Source: a bacterium
GTDB lineage: Bacteria > BMS3Abin14
Direction of reading: 5' to 3'
Length of the DNA stretch: 14,570 bases
Assembly (NCBI GenBank): GCA_029210545.1
Contig: JARGFV010000064.1
Coordinates: 1-14,570 of the forward strand
Shown: positions 1 to 5,387 of the stretch, piece by piece
Layout: the number at the start of each line of letters is the position of its first letter
How positions within the stretch are numbered: position 1 is the stretch's first letter
Position numbers and translations under genes: made by a program
The notes under the pieces: model-generated
The model's database searches: none
Told to the model about the DNA's origin: nothing
What the model saw: only the letters and a program-made list of their open reading frames with translations

Positions 1-190
1 GGTATTGTATATTGCCTGACAGGTGATCCGTGACTATATCCAACGCCATGAGGCTGCGGATCATTGTCTGGATCAACTGCAGCTACTCCGGTAGCCGCCT
101 TTAGGCTGGCCGAAGTTTTAATAACCGCTTTGAGCGGTTCACAGTTCAAGCCCCCGGCTTTGCCGGGGGTATATGACTTCTTAGTACCTG
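1..190. repeat. Gene-free stretch with several inverted repeats
   Basis: No convincing coding frame is seen here. It holds a perfect 7-bp inverted pair TGATCCG (24-30) / CGGATCA (57-63), a hairpin AACCGCT-TTG-AGCGGTT (123-139), and the 19-base hairpin CCCCCGGCTTTGCCGGGGG (151-169) followed by TATATGAC. The last hairpin with a near-identical tail recurs at 10125-10151. The GATCCGTGA and CGGATCA words also resemble the hairpin array at 9787-9955. I read it as a diverged member of the same repeat cluster; it may continue to the left of the window. Confidence 0.5.
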
Positions 191-203
191 GTACTCCGGT
201 CTT

Positions 204-326
204 TCACATCTTCCCCAACTTGACCAGCAGAACGCTGCCCATGATGAGGAAGGCGACCACGTAAAGGAGGCACCCGAGGGCCTCGAGGACCTTTCTTTTT
301 CCGGTCTTTTCATCTCCTGAGGTCAT
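204..326 (-). CDS. Possible small single-span membrane protein (40 aa)
   Basis: An ATG at 326 opens a 40-codon frame ending in TGA at 204. The product has a charged N-terminus (MTSGDEKTGKRK) followed by a hydrophobic stretch from about residue 17 to 35 (LGCLLYVVAFLIMG and on) and a short basic end (KLGKM), the layout of a one-pass inner-membrane peptide. No known family is recognised. An in-frame TAG lies five codons upstream, so ATG is the only usual start. No Shine-Dalgarno sequence is visible; instead a promoter-like pair (359-364 and 336-341) ends 9 nt before the ATG, compatible with a near-leaderless mRNA. A frame this short can occur by chance, and only the clean hydrophobic segment and the promoter position argue for it. 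Confidence 0.4.
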   Translation of the reverse strand: MTSGDEKTGKRKVLEALGCLLYVVAFLIMGSVLLVKLGKM

Positions 327-335
327 GACCGATAG

Positions 336-364
336 AATCTAGCAAAACGGCAGTTAAACGACAA
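336..364 (-). promoter_or_regulatory. Candidate promoter for the 40-aa membrane protein
   Basis: On the minus strand TTGTCG (364-359), a 17-nt spacer and TAGATT (341-336), preceded by TGC as an extended -10, stand 9 nt before the ATG at 326. Each hexamer matches the sigma-70 consensus at 4 of 6 positions. The expected start of transcription is 3 nt or so from the ATG. Confidence 0.35.
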
Positions 365-402
365 TCGGACTTTTCAGTGTTTTCCAGGCTGTTAAATGTC
401 AT

Positions 403-442
403 CCGGGAAATGCCATGCCTCCTGACCAGAGGCATTTCCTGG
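403..442. repeat. Long inverted repeat upstream of the tRNA
   Basis: CCGGGAAATGCC (403-414) pairs with GGCATTTCCTGG (431-442) over 12 positions with one G-T pair, around a 16-nt loop. TTTTGTTG follows on the plus strand, so it could act as a terminator for transcription coming from the left, although no plus-strand gene is visible there. It lies just before the candidate tRNA promoter. Confidence 0.45.
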
Positions 443-447
443 TTTTG

Positions 448-476
448 TTGACTTTTAGCCTGAATCGGGGTACTCA
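448..476 (+). promoter_or_regulatory. Candidate tRNA promoter
   Basis: TTGACT (448-453) is a good -35 hexamer. With a 17-nt spacer the -10 would be TACTCA (471-476), a poor match, so only the -35 and the distance to the tRNA (43 nt) support it. Confidence 0.25.
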
Positions 477-519
477 TTTTTACCTTTCCGGGTCCATGAA
501 TGGGCCCGTCATAAAATCC

Positions 520-596
520 GGCGGTGTAGCTCAGGTGGTTAGAGCATACGGCTCATATCCGTAGTGTCCGGGGTTCAAGTCCCTGCACCGCCACCA
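520..596 (+). tRNA. tRNA-Met (anticodon CAT)
   Basis: A complete cloverleaf can be drawn: acceptor GGCGGTG (520-526) with CACCGCC (586-592), D arm GCTC/GAGC, anticodon stem TACGG (547-551) with CCGTA (559-563), loop CTCATAT with anticodon CAT at 554-556, a 5-nt variable region, T arm CGGGG-TTCAAGT-CCCTG, discriminator A593 and an encoded CCA (594-596). CAT could be elongator Met or Ile2 (lysidine-modified); the acceptor and overall form look like an elongator tRNA-Met. There is no initiator-type mismatch at the first acceptor pair. Confidence 0.96.
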
Positions 597-606
597 AAAA
601 ATGAAC

Positions 607-636
607 GGCCCCCGATTTGGGGGCCTTTTATTTTTT
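607..636 (+). terminator. Rho-independent terminator of the tRNA
   Basis: GGCCCCC (607-613), loop GATTT, GGGGGCC (619-625), then a run of T with one A (626-636). It sits 10 nt after the tRNA CCA end. Confidence 0.9.
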
Positions 637-640
637 GGTG

Positions 641-675
641 GAGTTTTGGGTTCCGGGTTTTGGGTTTTGGGTGAA
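641..675. repeat. Degenerate heptamer tandem repeat
   Basis: Five 7-base units: GAGTTTT, GGGTTCC, GGGTTTT, GGGTTTT, GGGTGAA. It follows the tRNA terminator directly. The unit sequence differs from the other heptamer repeats in this window but the period is the same. Confidence 0.7.
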
Positions 676-908
676 AACAAACCTGGGTCGTTGTAAGTGC
701 CTACAGACAAGGGAAAGGCCTCTTCCAGCTTAGACCGGGGGAGAGATTTCTTTGGTGCACAAGTGGTACATATAGCTCCCATGCTTGCGGAGGGATGAGC
801 ATCAGGTGCTCGAGGGGCACGTTATGCACCTTGACACCTCCTCCCCGATTCCCCATTCTGAACCCGCATGAATTCTATTGGGAGACGATGGTGGTATTAG
901 GGGATTGT
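676..908. other. Gene-free spacer before the TAC module
   Basis: I see no credible coding frame. The only items of note are an inverted pair AGGTGC (804-809) / GCACCT (826-831) and a perfect -35 hexamer TTGACA (831-836) with, 17 nt on, the weak hexamer CATTCT (854-859). That pair would give the TAC operon a leader of about 75 nt, but the -10 is too poor to assert. No copy of the tRNA 3' end was noticed here. Confidence 0.4.
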
Positions 909-938
909 TTGACTTGACTTTATTAACTTGTGGGTTAA
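909..938 (+). promoter_or_regulatory. Candidate operator of the TAC operon
   Basis: Just before the toxin ATG lies a double TTGACT (909-914 and 914-919) and an inverted repeat TTAAC-N6-GTTAA (923-927 / 934-938), ending 1 nt before the start codon. XRE-type antitoxins usually repress their own operon through short inverted repeats in this position, so this is the obvious site for the protein encoded at 1334-1747. The link is inferred. Confidence 0.45.
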
Positions 939-939
939 C

Positions 940-1341
940 ATGATACTCCTCTCAGTTGAGCAGAACCAATGGCACGTTCTTGCCTGCTGCTCGGATAGGG
1001 GTGATTGTGAACTGCTCGATTTCCTATACAGTCTTGACAGTCAATACACCTCGGACAGAGATGAGTTATTGCTCATTCTGAGGAGAACCTCGGAGAGCGG
1101 ACCCTCAATACGACGTGAGGTTTCTAAACCCATTACTGGCCATAATAAGCTATTTGAGTTCATACAAGGCCGTATACGAGTTTTCTATTTTTACGACCGG
1201 GATAGAATGGTTATCTGCACACACGGTATTATTAAGAGATCACAGAAAACCCCCAGACGTGATATTGAACACGCGCTTTCCATAAGACAGCGCTACTTCA
1301 ACGAAAAAACACAGGGCCAAATAATTATCAAGGATGAGTGA
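940..1341 (+). CDS. higB: HigB/RelE-like toxin of a toxin-antitoxin-chaperone module
   Basis: The 133-residue product resembles the Gp49/HigB branch of the RelE/ParE superfamily, whose members are mostly ribosome-dependent mRNA endonucleases. The family pattern is visible in the second half: LFEF-x4-RIRVFYFYDRDRMVICTHG, then KRSQKTPRRDIEHALSIRQRY, i.e. two beta strands, a basic K-x-x-Q-K-T-P segment and a C-terminal helix. Basic residues in these last segments normally carry catalysis. ATG at 940 is preferred over an in-frame TTG at 928; GGG at 932-934 is a weak ribosome site. Its last 8 nt overlap the antitoxin gene, so the pair is co-transcribed in toxin-first (HigBA) order. Base composition is much richer in A+T than the nearby housekeeping genes, pointing to transfer. 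The family call is firm, the exact target unknown. Confidence 0.82.
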   Translation: MILLSVEQNQWHVLACCSDRGDCELLDFLYSLDSQYTSDRDELLLILRRTSESGPSIRREVSKPITGHNKLFEFIQGRIRVFYFYDRDRMVICTHGIIKRSQKTPRRDIEHALSIRQRYFNEKTQGQIIIKDE

Positions 1342-1747
1342 TGCCATGGGAAAGAAGTCGTTTAAGGAACTTTTCAAAAGTGCTGAAACGGGTAACAATT
1401 ATTGGATTGCGGATGCAAAATATACTTTTGCAGAAGACCTCGACAGGCTTGCCGCAGTTAAAAAGGTTTCACGCGCTGACCTCGCAAGACGGCTAGATAC
1501 ATCACCTGCATACATTACGAAGATTTTTCGGGGGAACGCCAACTTTACTATTTCAACAATGGTGAAAGTTGTTCGCTCTCTAGGCGGGCGACTTCACCTC
1601 CATGTTTCACCCGAGGGCCCTGATGTGAGTTGGCTCTATATTTATAAACAAGTGAAACATGAGCCCACAACAACCTGGCTTGATCGTGATATTTGGTCTT
1701 TTCAGAGTCAAAAAGAAGAGGGTGAAATAAGTGCCTCCGCCGATTGA
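1334..1747 (+). CDS. higA: XRE/HigA-type antitoxin with C-terminal extension
   Basis: This 137-residue protein has an XRE helix-turn-helix at about residues 35-88 (EDLDRLAAVKKVSRADLARRL, then the recognition part SPAYITKIFRGNANFTISTM). It should bind and neutralise the toxin and repress the operon. After the HTH come about 47 further residues (91-137) rich in aromatics, including VSWLYIYK (98-105) and TTTWLDRDIWSF (112-123). In TAC systems such as Mycobacterium tuberculosis HigB1-HigA1-Rv1957, an extension of this kind (the chaperone-addiction region) makes the antitoxin unstable unless the SecB-like chaperone binds it. The same role is inferred here from position and gene order. ATG at 1334 overlaps the toxin end by 8 nt; ATG at 1346 is an alternative. 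The gene overlaps the next one by 17 nt. Confidence 0.85.
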   Translation: MSDAMGKKSFKELFKSAETGNNYWIADAKYTFAEDLDRLAAVKKVSRADLARRLDTSPAYITKIFRGNANFTISTMVKVVRSLGGRLHLHVSPEGPDVSWLYIYKQVKHEPTTTWLDRDIWSFQSQKEEGEISASAD

Positions 1748-2213
1748 ATGTATTCATCATTTTTATCCAAAAATAATTGTGGAAGCCAACCCGAATTTCC
1801 AGCCACCTGCGGAACGTCTGGAAATTAAAACGAACTATTCTCTTCAACTACTCCAACATAAAGAGCATCCCCTAAAATGGCAGTTGCAATTAACTGTAAC
1901 ACCCGAAGCCAAATCAAAAGCAGAATTACCCTACAGGATTGATATCCAAGCGGTTGGTTTATTTGAAATTCATTCGAAAACGAAAGTCGAAGATGACGCT
2001 TTGGCAAGTATGGTTTATAAATATGGTGCACCAATGTTATACGCTTCCACAAGGGAGTTATTGCTAGGGATTACATCGCGTGGTCCATGGGGGGAGCTTA
2101 GGTTACCAACAATAACTCTTGGTGATCCCGATGAAAAAGCTCCCCAAAAAACTGAAAAGCCAGCCAAAAAGGAGCCGAAAAAACCACGAACCAAAAACAA
2201 AAGCAGCAAATAG
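1731..2213 (+). CDS. SecB-like chaperone of a TAC module
   Basis: The 160-residue product carries the SecB fold signature: an edge-strand segment YRIDIQAVGLFEI (68-80) and the characteristic MLYASTRELLLGITSRGPWGELRLPTITL region (102-130), matching the helix and LPP-type end of SecB. In a TAC operon this protein shields the antitoxin from aggregation and proteolysis. GTG at 1731 is chosen because GAGGG (1718-1722) lies 8 nt upstream, no ATG occurs nearby and homology begins soon after; it overlaps the antitoxin gene by 17 nt. The C-terminus (about 134-160) is lysine- and proline-rich (KKEPKKPRTKNKSSK), unlike the C-terminus of housekeeping SecB, which contributes to SecA binding. This suggests a dedicated role rather than general export. 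Base composition is AT-rich like the two genes before it. Confidence 0.83.
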   Translation: MPPPIECIHHFYPKIIVEANPNFQPPAERLEIKTNYSLQLLQHKEHPLKWQLQLTVTPEAKSKAELPYRIDIQAVGLFEIHSKTKVEDDALASMVYKYGAPMLYASTRELLLGITSRGPWGELRLPTITLGDPDEKAPQKTEKPAKKEPKKPRTKNKSSK

Positions 2214-2404
2214 CGTTCTAAATTCGCCATGAAGCGGGCTCCGGTCCGCTCTTCCTTCGCCTTGACATCCCTGTGTAACCCTGTGGTTCAGCCTGGGAAT
2301 GGCTGAGCTGTGGTTAGTTGGCTTTTATCGTTTTTACGGGAACCGGCCTTTCCCCCCTAACCTTTCGTTTCCCTCTGCGTCCCTCCGCAAACTCTGCGTT
2401 TCCA
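2214..2404. other. Spacer between the TAC module and the aconitase gene
   Basis: No coding frame seen. The stretch 2371-2401 has repeated CTCTGCGT/CCTCCGC words (CTCTGCGT at 2374 and 2392), a degenerate dispersed-repeat look. AGCGG-N8-CCGCT (2234-2251) is a small hairpin that could end the TAC transcript, but no T-run follows. Confidence 0.35.
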
Positions 2405-2440
2405 TAAAAAACAGGCCCCCTTTCGGGGGCCTGTTTTTTT
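2405..2440. terminator. Bidirectional intrinsic terminator
   Basis: ACAGGCCCCC (2411-2420), loop TTTC, GGGGGCCTGT (2425-2434), flanked by A-run on the left and T-run (2434-2440) on the right. It can end acnB transcription on the minus strand (stop at 2472) and any transcription from the TAC operon on the plus strand. Confidence 0.9.
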
Positions 2441-2468
2441 GGAATCTGGAATCTGGAATCTGGAATTG
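2441..2468. repeat. Heptamer tandem repeat (GGAATCT)
   Basis: Three perfect GGAATCT units and a fourth partial one (GGAATTG) directly after the terminator, ending 4 nt before the acnB stop codon. Confidence 0.8.
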
Positions 2469-2471
2469 CTC

Positions 2472-5066
2472 CTAAAACGCGAGAGGCACCGCCAACTGTT
2501 TCTTCACCCCCTCGACCCGCTCACGGTAAATGTCCATGTATTCCTTGACCGTAGGCATCCGTCCCAGGAGGGCGCAGACGGAGGCGACGTGGGAAGAACC
2601 CAGGTAGACCTGGGCGCCCGTGCCCATGCGGTTGTCGAAGTTCCGGGTGCTCGTGGAGATGACCGTCGTGCCGGTTCCGACCTGTCCCTGGTTGCCCATG
2701 CAGAGGCTGCAGCCCGGGACGTGAACGTTGGCTCCGGCCGTCATGAGAGCCTGGTGAACCCCCTCGTCGGCAAGGGCCACGTTGCTCTCGCGATCGGGGG
2801 GAACGGTCCAGAAACGCATGGTGGGGAAGATCTGCCTGCCGCCGATGATCTTCGCGACGGCCCTGAAATCGGTGATGTCGGTCATGCACGAGCCCACGAA
2901 GACCTCGTCAATGGCTGTGCCGGCGGCCTCCGAAAGGGTGACGATCCTGTCGGGATCGTTGGGGGCGGCCAGGAGAGGTTCCGTGATGGTGCTCATGTCC
3001 ACATCGATGATGTCCGCGTAAGGGGCTCCCTTGTCAGCGGTGAGGAACTCGGGGTTCGCCAGCCACTTCTCCATGAGGTTGATGATGACCTTGATCTGTT
3101 TTGAGGGGTTCCTGTGGATGAAGTTCTCATCGAGGAACTTGAGGTTGTTCCTGACGAACTCGATGATCCTTTCCGGATCGTGGGAGAAGGCGCTCGCCGC
3201 CGCGGACCGCTCGGCGGATGTATCGGTGAACTTGTAGGAATCCTCGACGGTAATCCCCTCGAGACCTTCGATCTCAAGGATGCGGTCGGCAAAAACGTTG
3301 ATTTTGGCGTCGCCCTTCCCGAGGTTGAGCTTGCCCTGCCGCATGGCGGCGTAGGGGATGGCGTTGACCAGGTCACGGATGGTGATCCCCGGCTGCATCT
3401 CGCCTTTAAACCGGACCAGGACCGATTCGGGCATGTCCAGGGGGAAGTAGCCCTGGCTGGCCGCGAAGGCAACCAGGTCCGATCCGGCGGGGAAGCTGAT
3501 GCCGATGGGGAAACGGGTGTGGCTGTCGCCACCGGTGCCCACGAAGTAGGGGAGGCAGAAACGGTTCCCGTTGGTGTGAATGATCCCGTCACCCGGCTTG
3601 AGGGCGATGCCGCCGAGCCGGTTGACGAACTCGGTCAGCGTATGCTGCATATTGGCGTCCTTGCTACGCGGACCGGCGGCCGTATGGCAGAAGGACTGGA
3701 TGAAGACCGTGGCAAAGTGAGTGCAGGCCAACTCTTCGAGCTCCTGCCGTGTCATTTTCCCGGTGGTGTCCTGGGAAAAAACGAGGTGGGCCTGCGGTTC
3801 GGAGTAGGCGCCGGGCAGGACGCCCTTGACGCCCGCCGCTTTCCCCACCAGTTTCTGCGCCAGGGAGAAGGGCTGACCTTCGGGGGCCGTCGGAGGCTCT
3901 GGCAGGGAAACGGCGGAGACGCCCGCTTCGATACCCAGCTTTTTGCAGTGCTCGATGGCCCTGGTGGTCAGTTTCCGGCCGATGATGAGAAGGTTCCGGC
4001 CGCCGGAGCGGTATTCGTCCACGATGGAGGCCGGTTCGATGGCAAACTCGACGAGGAGCTTTCCGGAACCGGATTCCGTGACCTTCCCGGCCGAAAAGTC
4101 CACATCCACGACCATTCCTTCGACGAGGGCACCGGCCTGACAGCGGACAGGCACGGCACCGCACCCGCGAAGGGTATTGAAGAAAATGGGGGCGATCTTG
4201 GAGGCCATCACGACCCCGCCCCTTCTCTTGTTGGGCGTGTTGGGAATGTCGACGCCGATCCACCAGACGAGGCTGTTGGAGGCCGATTTTCGGCTGCTTC
4301 CGGTCCCGACCACGTCACCGGCGAAAAGGACGGGCAGGCCGGGATGGGCGGCTTTGAGTTCCTCGACCCTCTTGAGGAACCCCTTGTCGTGGGGACTTGT
4401 GGAGAGCATTGTAAGGGCGTGGAGAGGGATGTCGTCCCTGGTGCCGGCCTCCTGGGCAGGAGAGAAAAAGTCCGTGTTGATCTCGCCGGTGGTCCTGGCG
4501 ACGACACAGGTCAGTTTATCAGGAAGGCCGTCGGCCCGGGCGAACCAGTCCGCCTCCGCCCATATGCGGAGGAGATCGACCGCGCTGCGGTTGCCGCCCT
4601 CGGCCATCCTGGCGATCTGTGTCAGTACGAGGGGGGAGATGAGGATCAGGTTGGCCAGCGTCCGGACCGCCATGGCCGGGATCTCCCCGCCCGCCTCAAG
4701 GGCCTTTACAAGGTGAGGGATGTTGGCGCCTCCTCCCATCTGGCCCAGGAAACGGATGGCGTCACCCGCCGGGATGTACGGGGAGGTGAGTTCCCCATGG
4801 AGCAGGGCGCCGAGAAAATCGGCCTTGACGAAAGACGAGTCCGTGACCCCCGGAGGAACGCGGTCGGTGAGAAGGTGCATGAGGCTGGAAAGAGTGTCCT
4901 TCTGCCCGGCAAGGACGAAGGCGCCTGGATCGAGCTTCTCTTCCTGGAGCAGGGAACAGAGGGCTTCGGTCTGCTCCTTGTCAAGGGGAAGGGGCGGGAT
5001 CCCCAGCCTTTCCCGCTCGGCGGCGGTTTTGAGGTAGTCGTTGGCGAAATCGGTCAAATTACTCAT
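2472..5066 (-). CDS. acnB: Aconitate hydratase B (AcnB)
   Basis: The enzyme interconverts citrate and isocitrate in the TCA cycle; many AcnB proteins also handle 2-methylisocitrate. At 864 residues it is the same size as E. coli AcnB (865). The AcnB order is visible: N-terminal HEAT-like domain (about 1-160), the mobile swivel domain (about 165-380, with VVGTGSSRKSASNSLVWWIG), then the iron-sulfur core. The three [4Fe-4S] ligands are C727 (VGSCMTDITDFR), C786 and C789 (PGCSLCMGN); their 59- and 3-residue spacings equal those of E. coli. STSTRNFDNRMGTG near the end is the typical substrate-binding stretch. ATG at 5066 follows GGAGGG by 5 nt. It is last in a row of minus-strand genes but has its own promoter and a long leader. 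Long open frames on the opposite strand are GC-driven shadows. Confidence 0.98.
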   Translation of the reverse strand: MSNLTDFANDYLKTAAERERLGIPPLPLDKEQTEALCSLLQEEKLDPGAFVLAGQKDTLSSLMHLLTDRVPPGVTDSSFVKADFLGALLHGELTSPYIPAGDAIRFLGQMGGGANIPHLVKALEAGGEIPAMAVRTLANLILISPLVLTQIARMAEGGNRSAVDLLRIWAEADWFARADGLPDKLTCVVARTTGEINTDFFSPAQEAGTRDDIPLHALTMLSTSPHDKGFLKRVEELKAAHPGLPVLFAGDVVGTGSSRKSASNSLVWWIGVDIPNTPNKRRGGVVMASKIAPIFFNTLRGCGAVPVRCQAGALVEGMVVDVDFSAGKVTESGSGKLLVEFAIEPASIVDEYRSGGRNLLIIGRKLTTRAIEHCKKLGIEAGVSAVSLPEPPTAPEGQPFSLAQKLVGKAAGVKGVLPGAYSEPQAHLVFSQDTTGKMTRQELEELACTHFATVFIQSFCHTAAGPRSKDANMQHTLTEFVNRLGGIALKPGDGIIHTNGNRFCLPYFVGTGGDSHTRFPIGISFPAGSDLVAFAASQGYFPLDMPESVLVRFKGEMQPGITIRDLVNAIPYAAMRQGKLNLGKGDAKINVFADRILEIEGLEGITVEDSYKFTDTSAERSAAASAFSHDPERIIEFVRNNLKFLDENFIHRNPSKQIKVIINLMEKWLANPEFLTADKGAPYADIIDVDMSTITEPLLAAPNDPDRIVTLSEAAGTAIDEVFVGSCMTDITDFRAVAKIIGGRQIFPTMRFWTVPPDRESNVALADEGVHQALMTAGANVHVPGCSLCMGNQGQVGTGTTVISTSTRNFDNRMGTGAQVYLGSSHVASVCALLGRMPTVKEYMDIYRERVEGVKKQLAVPLAF

Positions 5067-5186
5067 TACACCCTCCGGGAAGTAGTGGAAAAGACTGTCT
5101 CAGGATCTGGCGCGGCCAGAATCGAAAAATCCGGCATAATCATCGGAAAAAGTGGAGAAATACTGAATCCTGGCATGTGAACCCCG

Positions 5187-5211
5187 ATACAGGCTGCGCA
5201 GCATCCTGTAT
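5187..5211 (-). promoter_or_regulatory. Hairpin near the start of the acnB leader
   Basis: ATACAGG (5187-5193) pairs with CCTGTAT (5205-5211), with the palindrome CTGCGCAG (5194-5201) inside the loop. It falls at or just after the predicted transcription start, in an acnB leader of roughly 140 nt. Confidence 0.4.
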
Positions 5212-5239
5212 ATTGTATACAATTTAAAGGGCATGTAAA
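5212..5239 (-). promoter_or_regulatory. acnB promoter overlapped by a 12-bp palindromic operator
   Basis: Reading on the minus strand: TTTACA (5239-5234), 16-nt spacer, TACAAT (5217-5212), each matching 5 of 6 consensus bases. The -10 is covered by the perfect palindrome ATTGTATACAAT (5212-5223), which resembles operators of FCD-type GntR regulators. A repressor bound there would block RNA polymerase. The regulator is not in the window. Confidence 0.6.
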
Positions 5240-5241
5240 GA

Positions 5242-5280
5242 CCCGAAATCCGCCTTGATGTTATATACGCGAATTTCGGG
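5242..5280. promoter_or_regulatory. Inverted repeat just upstream of the acnB -35
   Basis: CCCGAAATCCGC (5242-5253) and GCGAATTTCGGG (5269-5280) are inverted copies with one mismatch, 15 nt apart. The promoter-proximal half contains CGGATTTCGG in minus-strand sense, 2-3 nt from the -35. The same word stands at the same place before nadE and the foldase gene. The remainder of the 5067-5387 gap shows no coding frame. Confidence 0.55.
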
Positions 5281-5348
5281 TGTGGGATGCCAAAACGCCG
5301 ATATCAGCTGCTGTGTAATGCTGATCCAACTCCTTGGACACTCATCTG

Positions 5349-5376
5349 GAAATTTGAAATGTGAGATCTGAGATCA
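5349..5376. repeat. Heptamer tandem repeat (GAAATTT/GAGATCT)
   Basis: Four 7-base units: GAAATTT, GAAATGT, GAGATCT, GAGATCA, ending 12 nt from the stop codon of the foldase gene. The later units resemble those at 12165-12185. Confidence 0.7.
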
Positions 5377-5387
5377 GTTCCCGGATC

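Noticed and set aside
531-782. Minus-strand 83-codon frame over the tRNA and its terminator
   Set aside because: It reads through the tRNA and the heptamer repeat in antisense; the composition is low-complexity and no family is recognised.
928-939. TTG at 928 as toxin start
   Set aside because: It lies inside the inverted repeat TTAAC-N6-GTTAA and has no better ribosome site than the ATG at 940.
914-941. TTGACT and TAACAT with a 16-nt spacer as promoter of the toxin gene
   Set aside because: The -10 would lie on the toxin start codon, so the transcript would begin inside the gene. The repeats there fit an operator better.
520-2440. Integrative element bounded by a duplicated tRNA 3' end
   Set aside because: No second copy of the T-arm/acceptor sequence and no integrase were seen between the tRNA and acnB.
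3114-5180. A 688-codon open frame on the plus strand opposite acnB
   Set aside because: It is a GC-driven shadow: acnB on the minus strand has full-length family motifs and a ribosome site, while the antisense frame shows no recognisable domain.
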